Shown here piece by piece: positions 1-5,505 of a stretch of DNA of 7,986 nucleotides; positions within the stretch are counted from its first letter, which is position 1, and each line of letters begins with the position of its first letter. This DNA is from Euryarchaeota archaeon UBA439 (lineage in GTDB: Archaea; Thermoplasmatota; Poseidoniia; Poseidoniales; Thalassarchaeaceae), in contig DANB01000025.1 of assembly GCA_002497245.1 (NCBI GenBank), positions 1 to 7,986 of the forward strand. The letters run 5' to 3'. A program made the position numbers and the translations under genes. The notes beneath the pieces were generated by a model. That model searched no databases and was not told where the DNA came from. It worked only from the letters and a program-made list of their open reading frames with translations.

Positions 1-1
1 G

Positions 2-370
2 AATAAAATTGTTGAAAAAGGCTCTGGAATCATTGTCTACTTGAGACAAGAAGGAAGAGGGATTGGTTTAGAATCTAAGATACAAGCTTATGCTCTACAA
101 GACAAAGGTTATGATACACTGGATGCTAATCTTGCTTTGGGCCATCCAGGTGATGCAAGAGATTATTCCATTGCTGCAAAAATGTTGAAAGAAAAAGGAA
201 TAACCCATGTTCGTCTTATGACTAATAATCCTCTTAAGATTCAAGGTCTAGTTGAAAATGGAATTAAAGTTTCAGATAGAGTTTCGCACATCACTGGTCT
301 TTCTGATGAAAATAAAGAATATCTTAGAACAAAGAGTTCTCGAATGGGCCATCTAATCGATGTTGAGTAA
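2..370 (+). CDS. ribA: GTP cyclohydrolase II, 3' part (gene cut by the window edge)
   Basis: This is the C-terminal part of GTP cyclohydrolase II, the cytosolic Zn enzyme that opens GTP to 2,5-diamino-6-ribosylamino-4-pyrimidinone 5'-phosphate and formate, the first step of riboflavin synthesis. The frame is open from base 2, so the TTG at 41 is an internal Leu codon and not the start. About 122 residues are visible. Family signatures seen: YLRQEGRGIGL, then YDTLDANLALG followed by DARDYSIAAKML (canonical YDTVEANLALG and DERDYSIGAQIL), then RLMTNNPLKIQGL. The Zn-binding cysteines lie upstream and are not visible. A full monofunctional RibA is near 200 residues, so roughly the last 60 percent is present. 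It could also be the RibA half of a RibBA fusion; the window cannot decide. This bacterial-type enzyme differs from the archaeal GCH III route. It ends 27 nt before the peroxiredoxin gene, so cotranscription is possible. Confidence 0.95.
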   Translation, partial: NKIVEKGSGIIVYLRQEGRGIGLESKIQAYALQDKGYDTLDANLALGHPGDARDYSIAAKMLKEKGITHVRLMTNNPLKIQGLVENGIKVSDRVSHITGLSDENKEYLRTKSSRMGHLIDVE

Positions 371-385
371 GTGTAATATATTGAA

Positions 386-390
386 GGAGG
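386..390 (+). promoter_or_regulatory. Shine-Dalgarno site of the peroxiredoxin gene
   Basis: GGAGG (within AAGGAGG) lies 7 nt before the ATG at 398 and 13 nt before a second in-frame ATG at 404. The spacing favours the first ATG as the start. A strong site like this also supports internal initiation on a ribA-peroxiredoxin message. Confidence 0.75.
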
Positions 391-397
391 TAGAATA

Positions 398-871
398 ATG
401 ACAATGTCAGTAGGAGAGAAAGCACCTGATTTTACACTGATGGATAGTGAATCTAAAGAATTTAAGTTCTCTGATTTAGATGGAGAGTGGAAAGTAATTT
501 TCTTTTATGCTAAAGATGGGTCTCCTACTTGTAAAAGAGGTTGTCTAAGTTTCAAAGAGCAATATGATTTATTTCGTTCACTTACTCCTCCTGTTGAAAT
601 CATTGGAATTAGTCAAGATACATCGTCTGACCATAAAGAATTTAAAGAAGAATTGGAATTACCATTCCCTTTACTTTCTGATCCAGATAGATCTGTTGCA
701 GACTTGTATGGAGTTCCAGTCTATCTTGGCCAATTTCCTGCCAAATCATCTTTTGTAATCGGCCCTGATAGAGAAATACATTACGTTTATGATTGGTTAT
801 TCCGACCTCGTAACCATGTTGCTAAGATACTAGCTGCCATGAGTGACGTTACAGAACGGAGAGATTTCTAA
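398..871 (+). CDS. Peroxiredoxin, PrxQ/BCP-like (AhpC/TSA family)
   Basis: A 157-residue thiol peroxidase-like protein expected to reduce H2O2 and organic peroxides in the cytosol; no signal peptide or membrane segment is seen. The thioredoxin fold starts with VGEKAPDFTL (5-14). The active-site stretch FFYAKDGSPTCKRGC (35-49) aligns with the BCP/PrxQ motif FYPKDDTPGCTKEAC. It gives Cys45 as the peroxidatic cysteine and Cys49 as a likely resolving cysteine. Oddities: Pro of the Pxxx(T/S)xxC motif is Ala38, the second Cys is four residues after the first where PrxQ usually has five, and the conserved Arg before the (S/T)FVI strand is Lys116. Length fits PrxQ (about 150). The gene follows ribA closely and its stop codon overlaps the next gene's ATG (TAATG), so it is probably cotranslated with the TrmB-like regulator. 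Family assignment is sure; substrate and reductant are unknown. Confidence 0.92.
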   Translation: MTMSVGEKAPDFTLMDSESKEFKFSDLDGEWKVIFFYAKDGSPTCKRGCLSFKEQYDLFRSLTPPVEIIGISQDTSSDHKEFKEELELPFPLLSDPDRSVADLYGVPVYLGQFPAKSSFVIGPDREIHYVYDWLFRPRNHVAKILAAMSDVTERRDF

Positions 872-2238
872 TGAGTTGGGAAGTAATCTTGAGCGATGCC
901 GGTCTAAATGAGAGAGAAATTAAGGCAGTTTTGGTTCTTTCTTCCAAATCTAATCTTAAGGCGAGTGAGCTTGCCAAAGAATTGGAAACTACTCGATTAG
1001 ATGCTTACAATTCTTTAGAAAAATTACAGTCTATTGGTTTAGTCAAAACAACTGCTGATAGGCCGATGAGATTTTCCTGCCCTCCTATTACTGAGGCAGT
1101 AGAACACCTTATTGGGATTAGAAAATTGCAATTACAAAGAATAGAACAGGCATATGAAGAAGTTCAGGTCAATCCAAACACTCTAAAATTTATTGATAAT
1201 CTCGAAGAAGACACAGATATTAATCCAAAGTTTGCAGTATTAAAGGAACGAACTCACATAATGAAAAGAATTGAAAAAATGGCAGATGACTCTACAAATA
1301 ATTTAATCCTGTTATTAGGTAAATTCGGTATTCTTCATCTTTGCAGAAGTCCAGCCATTTCAGCAGTTAACAATGCTGCAAGTAGGGGAATTAATATCCG
1401 AGTAATAGGCCAACTAGATCGACGTACTTTACGATTCTATGGAGAATTACATGAGCAAATAGAAGTTCGACATACTGATAATTTAGAAGCTCAAGGTGCT
1501 TTGATGGATAATCTTGAGACTATACAGTATCTAAACATGGAAGAAAATCCTGTTGGAAGAGGAAAAGAAGATGCCGCTCTTGTAATTGAATCTCCAGATT
1601 TCTCAAACTCATGGGCTAATCTTGTTGAATCTATTTGGTCAGAAGGTGTCCCCCTTGATTCAGCATCAAAGAGATATACTGAAAATAGAATAGTAGATCC
1701 GTTGAAATTGACTTTTGAAAGCGGTTCATTTTTAGAAAGAATCAGAGAAATTCTTGAGGTTAATGATGACCTTCCAACAGAAGATACTCCCTTTGACCCT
1801 GAGTCAATTCTCAATGCAGGTATGGAAATAAATGAGGCAAGGAAAAAACTAGAGACAGGAGGAGTCCAGAGTCTAGCTGCTTTTGGTATTGATATTGAAA
1901 CCTTATTGAGACAAGTTGGAATAAGAATCGGTGAAGAATTATCGTTTTCTATGAAGGATATCAAAGGAGATGTAGAGTACTTGAATGAAATAATGGATTG
2001 GTGGGAATTTTCAGGTTTAGGTAAATTAACTTATGATATTGATCCGGTATTCCATATTGATGCTCACCTAGAACAAAAATCCTCAGAAGAAAGTTTACCT
2101 TTGTGGGCTCTAGACGACGGTATTATTGAGGGAGCAATAATGTCAAGATATGAATCAAGAGATGGAATTCAGGTAAAGAGAACTATGAAAGAAGACTCAA
2201 ATAAATTCCATATTAGATATGAAATAATTATCAATTAA
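871..2238 (+). CDS. TrmB-type transcription regulator with C-terminal V4R-like domain
   Basis: A 455-residue soluble protein, probably a DNA-binding regulator. Residues 1-75 form a winged helix of the TrmB type (LSDAGLNEREIKAVLVL, then ASELAKELETTRLDAYNSLEKLQSIGLVK). Residues 85-100 look like a short linker helix. Residues 120-260 fit the phospholipase D-like effector region found in TrmB-like proteins (KERTHIMKRIEKMADDS..LILLLGKFG, later AALVIESPDFSNSWANLVESIW), with no HKD catalytic motif seen. Residues 335-455 (LAAFGIDIETLLRQVGIRIG..WALDDGIIEGAIMSRYESR..QVKRTMKEDSNKFHIRYEI) resemble a V4R small-ligand domain in pattern, but without its usual cysteines. The V4R call is by eye and unverified. 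Classical TrmB (about 340 residues) lacks this extension. GGAG at 858-861 precedes the ATG by 9 nt, and the 1-nt overlap with the peroxiredoxin implies one operon. Ligand and targets are unknown; its own operon is a reasonable guess. Confidence 0.85.
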   Translation: MSWEVILSDAGLNEREIKAVLVLSSKSNLKASELAKELETTRLDAYNSLEKLQSIGLVKTTADRPMRFSCPPITEAVEHLIGIRKLQLQRIEQAYEEVQVNPNTLKFIDNLEEDTDINPKFAVLKERTHIMKRIEKMADDSTNNLILLLGKFGILHLCRSPAISAVNNAASRGINIRVIGQLDRRTLRFYGELHEQIEVRHTDNLEAQGALMDNLETIQYLNMEENPVGRGKEDAALVIESPDFSNSWANLVESIWSEGVPLDSASKRYTENRIVDPLKLTFESGSFLERIREILEVNDDLPTEDTPFDPESILNAGMEINEARKKLETGGVQSLAAFGIDIETLLRQVGIRIGEELSFSMKDIKGDVEYLNEIMDWWEFSGLGKLTYDIDPVFHIDAHLEQKSSEESLPLWALDDGIIEGAIMSRYESRDGIQVKRTMKEDSNKFHIRYEIIIN

Positions 2239-2255
2239 AATTTTCTTTGATTCAG

Positions 2256-2265
2256 TATATATTTT
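2256..2265 (+). promoter_or_regulatory. Putative archaeal TATA box for the kinase-SDR operon
   Basis: TATATATTTT lies in the 76-bp gap after the regulator gene. An archaeal start site about 25 nt downstream (near 2285) would leave a leader of about 30 nt before the GTG at 2315. The T-rich stretch just before it (2241-2248, TTTTCTTT) could also end transcription of the upstream operon. Both are pattern-based. Confidence 0.4.
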
Positions 2266-2314
2266 GTCATGGATTGATACGACCCATTATATTGGTTAGT
2301 GCTTACTAGGATAT

Positions 2315-3559
2315 GTGCGTTTACTGACATTCCTGTTCTTCATGCGTGAAATCTTGAAGAAAAAACCGGCAGATTTGGATTGGATTCAAAAGCAAGGATT
2401 ACTATCAGTTAAATTAGCACAAATATTTGCACTTAGATCTGATTTAATTGGCGTAGAAAAATGTAGACAATTACAACAATTATATCAGCATGCAGCGAGT
2501 ATACCAACAGAAGATGTTTTCAGTAATCTTGAATCAAGAGCGCCAGAAGGTTTTTTTGATGCATTTGAAAGCATAGAAAAGCTGCCTCTGGCAGCAGCAT
2601 CAGTTGGCCAAGTTCATAGAGCAAGGCTGAAGTCTGGCGAAGAAGTAGTTGTTAAAATTATTAAAAATGAAAATTCTAAGTTATTTAGAAGAGATGTTGA
2701 GAGAATGAGAAGATGGTTAAGAATTTTCTTATTCTTTAACAGAAAACTTCGAAGAGTCGGAAATCCAGTTGCCCTATTGAACCATGTTGCTGACTACACT
2801 ACTCGCGAACTCGATTTACGAAACGAAATTAGGGGTGCTAGAGAATTAGAAGAAATAAAAGATGAGATTTCCAAGAATTTCCCTATGGATTTGTTAAGAT
2901 TTCCAAAATATTGGTCTGAACTTTCGAATAAAGATGTATTAGTATCTGAATTTATTGAAGGCAACTCATTAGAAGATGGTATTGAAGAAAAATCCCTTAC
3001 ATGGGAAACACTATTACAATTATTCAGAATACATGGAGCCTATTTATTCGGTATTGGGACATTCCATGGCGACTTACATCCAGGAAATTGTATTATTGAT
3101 AATGATAATAAATTTGTTTTTATTGATAATGGTGCAATATGTCATGCACCATCTAAAGTAAATTTATCACTTTTCCAATTCTTTGAGAATTTATCTGCAG
3201 GTAACTTTGATGCAGCCTTTGATTCACTCCTTGGTTTATCTGACTCGCCCCTTAAATCAAAAAATTTAGAGAATTATTACAAAGAAATGAATAAAATTTA
3301 TGATGGCTTTGAAAACCAATCAGTTGGTGAGAAAAGTCTGACTAGAATTATGATGCAAACAGTTCAGGCTGCTGTAGAGAAAGCAGGAGCTGATTTTGGC
3401 GAGGAGGCATTTCCAATTATACGTGCTTTGATGTATTTAGATGGATTAGTTCTTCGAACACATCCAGATGTGAAGCTAATTGAGTCAATGGGACCTTATC
3501 TTGAAGAATTCCGTCTAGGTTTAAATTTAGAACAAAAAATTGGTGAATTAGGAGTGTGA
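2315..3559 (+). CDS. ABC1/UbiB (ADCK/COQ8) family kinase-like protein
   Basis: A 414-residue member of the ABC1/UbiB atypical kinase-like family, whose members bind ATP and support quinone or isoprenoid-lipid metabolism. Motifs in order: KxGQ-like VKLAQ (32-36, Gly replaced by Ala) followed by RSDLIG; the Ala-rich nucleotide loop LAAASVGQVHRARL (92-105); the VVVK lysine K114; ExD (E165, D167 in TRELDLRNE); the catalytic loop FHGDLHPGN (250-258); and the metal-binding DFG position read as DNG (271-273). It is shorter than bacterial UbiB (about 540) and lacks the C-terminal membrane helix pair. The start is uncertain: GTG at 2315 gives MRLLTFLFFMREILKKK, matching the family's N-terminal helix, while an in-frame ATG at 2342 would remove nine residues; neither has a good Shine-Dalgarno site. 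The SDR gene follows after 3 nt. Family is sure; the substrate is unknown. Confidence 0.92.
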   Translation: MRLLTFLFFMREILKKKPADLDWIQKQGLLSVKLAQIFALRSDLIGVEKCRQLQQLYQHAASIPTEDVFSNLESRAPEGFFDAFESIEKLPLAAASVGQVHRARLKSGEEVVVKIIKNENSKLFRRDVERMRRWLRIFLFFNRKLRRVGNPVALLNHVADYTTRELDLRNEIRGARELEEIKDEISKNFPMDLLRFPKYWSELSNKDVLVSEFIEGNSLEDGIEEKSLTWETLLQLFRIHGAYLFGIGTFHGDLHPGNCIIDNDNKFVFIDNGAICHAPSKVNLSLFQFFENLSAGNFDAAFDSLLGLSDSPLKSKNLENYYKEMNKIYDGFENQSVGEKSLTRIMMQTVQAAVEKAGADFGEEAFPIIRALMYLDGLVLRTHPDVKLIESMGPYLEEFRLGLNLEQKIGELGV

Positions 3560-3562
3560 AAT

Positions 3563-4303
3563 ATGTCTGAAATTGGAACTAAAGTAATTTGGATAATTGG
3601 TGGGTCAGGAGGTATAGGATCAAATCTTGCTAAACGTATGCTGGATGCTGGTTGGAAGGTAATTATTAGTGCTAGAAACCAAGAAACTCTAGATTTGGTT
3701 TCTCATGGTAATTCAATTGAGAGTTTAATTGTTGATGCAACTAATGCCGAACAAGTTCAAGAGAAAGCCAAAGAAATCAATGAGAGATACGGTTCAATAG
3801 ATGCAGTAGTTAACTCAGTTGGATCAATCTTTCTTCGACCTCTTCATGCTACAAGTCATGACCAATTCATGGAAACCATTAATCAAAATCTAGTTACATC
3901 GTTTAATGTAATACGGGCTACTGCAAAGATAATGATGAGAGGAAAAGGTGGCCGAATAGTACTTTTCTCATCCGCAGCAGCGTCATTGGGTATGCCTAAT
4001 CATGCTGCGATTTCTGCTGCAAAAGCGGGAGTTGAGGGACTTGCTAGAGCAGCAGCTTCTGATTACGCAAAACGCGGCATTCAAGTTAATGTGATTTCTC
4101 CAGGTTTAGTAGACACCCCTCTTTCATCTCATTTGTTAACTAGTGATCAAAGTAGAAAGATTAGTGAGGACATGCATCCTGTTGGTAGCATTGGTAATCC
4201 TGATGATATTGCATCTGTGGCCGAGTGGTTAGTTACCAGTGCTCCAGACTGGATGACTGGCGACGTAATTCCTGTTGATGGTGGTTTAACTAATCTAAAG
4301 TAA
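3563..4303 (+). CDS. Short-chain dehydrogenase/reductase (FabG-like, atypical active site)
   Basis: A 246-residue classical-length SDR, a cytosolic NAD(P)-dependent oxidoreductase by family. The Rossmann dinucleotide motif is GGSGGIG (13-19). Arg38 after the second strand (SARN) hints at NADPH preference. D58 (VDA) fits the adenine-contacting Asp. The NNAG motif is NSVG (84-87). Catalytic-tetrad positions read N109, S137 (LFSSAAA) and K154, but the Tyr of YxxxK is Ile150 (HAAISAAKAGV). PGLVDTP and TGDVIPVDGG close the fold as in FabG-like enzymes. Loss of the catalytic Tyr means the standard proton-transfer mechanism cannot operate as drawn; similar ISAAK/IAAAK-type SDRs exist as far as I recall, so this may be a natural subgroup. 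GGAG at 3551-3554 sits 8 nt before the ATG, inside the end of the kinase gene, indicating one operon. Substrate unknown; do not call it FabG outright. Confidence 0.93.
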   Translation: MSEIGTKVIWIIGGSGGIGSNLAKRMLDAGWKVIISARNQETLDLVSHGNSIESLIVDATNAEQVQEKAKEINERYGSIDAVVNSVGSIFLRPLHATSHDQFMETINQNLVTSFNVIRATAKIMMRGKGGRIVLFSSAAASLGMPNHAAISAAKAGVEGLARAAASDYAKRGIQVNVISPGLVDTPLSSHLLTSDQSRKISEDMHPVGSIGNPDDIASVAEWLVTSAPDWMTGDVIPVDGGLTNLK

Positions 4304-4347
4304 TCGTTGTAGTGCTATTCTATCAACTAAGGTATGGATTGCGTGAT

Positions 4348-4357
4348 GATTATTAAC
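4348..4357 (+). promoter_or_regulatory. Weak TATA-like element upstream of the nine-helix membrane protein
   Basis: GATTATTAAC is centred about 25 nt before the ATG at 4378. No Shine-Dalgarno site is visible directly before that ATG (CCACTAGTATG). This geometry fits a leaderless transcript, common in archaea. The palindrome GTTTAAAC (4363-4370) lies between the two. Position-based inference only. Confidence 0.28.
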
Positions 4358-4377
4358 TACCTGTTTAAACCACTAGT

Positions 4378-5397
4378 ATGTTTGATGCAATTAAGTCAAC
4401 ACCTGCCAAAATATGCCTCGGTATAAGCGCACTAGTTACTCTAGTGTATTCTCTGAATTTTATGCTATGGGCCGACTGCTATGTTATCGGAGGAGAGGGT
4501 TGTTTTACTCTAATGTCGAATGAAACTGTTGCCGGCATGATCTCCTATGGAAATGGAGGACCTGAAACAGCCTTCAATGGAGCATTGATGTTTGGTGTAT
4601 TCGTATCCACTGGCATAATTCTTAATGAAGGAGCTAAAGGTATGTGGAAAATCATGATACCTGGGATTATAGGATTTTCAGTAATGACTGCTGTAATCTG
4701 GATGTATTGGGGCGATCTTGACTCATCCGAGACTCCAAAATATGTAGTTCCTGTCACTACTTTGATTTACGCTGCTGGTTATTACTTCTTGAAGGCGGAA
4801 GATGAAGTTGATGACGGTATGTCAGACTTCAAGATGGGAGTCAACATCCAAGATAAGCCAGCACTTGCAGCACTTGGATTACTCGCAGTAATGGGGGCTT
4901 ACTATTGCTTGAGGGCTATTGCAATGCCTGCAGATACAGTCGAATCATTCGAAATAGGCACAGCCACACCAGAGATGCTAGATCTAGGTCTTGGTGCACC
5001 GTCTGAGGTAACTGTTGCAGTTGGCGGCTCTCTTTTCTTGATTTATTGGATTTGGATAATGATCACTATTATGGATGGGGCAAAAGGTAAGTGGGCAATA
5101 ATCCATCCAGGGATTTTCTTTTTGCTCGCTAGCCTAATCAACAGCTATGTATCTCTAGTAGATAACGTAGGTGCTGAAGTTCACAGACCAGTATCTGATC
5201 AATTGACTATGGATTCGTTAACCGGCCCTCTTGCCCTGCTTTTGGTACTATTTGCATACTACAGGCTAAGAGATGAAGGTATTGAAGATGGAATGCCTTG
5301 GAATGGTGAGCCAATGACTCCAAATTTCTTCAACATAATGGTAATTAGTTGGGGACTTGGACTAGGTCTAATGTTCACAGCTAACATCATGATGTGA
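4378..5397 (+). CDS. Nine-helix membrane protein with internal duplication
   Basis: I do not recognise a named family. The 339-residue product has hydrophobic segments near residues 11-30, 67-82, 92-111, 121-138, 161-182, 211-231, 242-262, 281-296 and 315-337, so about nine helices. It is a tandem duplication. Repeat 1 contains NEGAKGMWKIMIPG (83-96), and repeat 2 has DGAKGKWAIIHPG (233-245) about 149-150 residues later. The ends of the repeats match too: YYFLKAEDEVDDGM (135-148) against YYRLRDEGIEDGM (294-306). The last helix then corresponds to the first helix of a third, unfinished repeat. Cys34 and Cys42 lie in the first non-cytoplasmic or cytoplasmic loop and could pair. The start ATG has no clear ribosome site. 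The gene stands alone between the SDR operon and a convergent gene. A transporter, sensor or structural membrane role cannot be chosen from sequence. Confidence 0.85.
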   Translation: MFDAIKSTPAKICLGISALVTLVYSLNFMLWADCYVIGGEGCFTLMSNETVAGMISYGNGGPETAFNGALMFGVFVSTGIILNEGAKGMWKIMIPGIIGFSVMTAVIWMYWGDLDSSETPKYVVPVTTLIYAAGYYFLKAEDEVDDGMSDFKMGVNIQDKPALAALGLLAVMGAYYCLRAIAMPADTVESFEIGTATPEMLDLGLGAPSEVTVAVGGSLFLIYWIWIMITIMDGAKGKWAIIHPGIFFLLASLINSYVSLVDNVGAEVHRPVSDQLTMDSLTGPLALLLVLFAYYRLRDEGIEDGMPWNGEPMTPNFFNIMVISWGLGLGLMFTANIMM

Positions 5398-5424
5398 AAA
5401 AATTAGAGCACGGGCCGGGCGTTG

Positions 5425-5453
5425 CCCCACCACAATATCATTGCTGGTGCGGG
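5425..5453. terminator. GC-rich hairpin in a convergent gap, possible terminator
   Basis: In the 108-bp gap between two convergent genes, 5425-5436 pairs with 5440-5453 to form a 12-bp stem with a 3-nt loop (ATC) and two single bulged C bases (5444 and 5450). A competing small hairpin GGGC-GTT-GCCC overlaps at 5417-5427. The stretch is locally GC-rich in an AT-rich setting. No T-run follows on the + strand. On the - strand a run of six T lies further on, at about 5397-5402, past this hairpin. A bidirectional transcript end is the likeliest role; a structured RNA or a small repeat remnant is possible. Confidence 0.4.
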
Positions 5454-5505
5454 AGGAAGATCATCCGTAGAAATGAATATTCAAACTCATAGAGAATCTA
5501 GAGAG

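Noticed and set aside
41..370. TTG at 41 as the true start of the first gene
   Set aside because: The frame continues upstream to base 2 with family-like residues (IIVYLRQEGRG), so the TTG codes for an internal Leu.
1491..1964. A 157-codon reading frame on the - strand inside the regulator gene
   Set aside because: It lies wholly opposite a strongly supported coding frame, has no ribosome site and a Ser-rich antisense-type composition.
5405..5465. A tRNA or tRNA remnant in the GC-rich spacer
   Set aside because: No cloverleaf, T-loop GTTCGA or anticodon arm can be built; only simple hairpins form.
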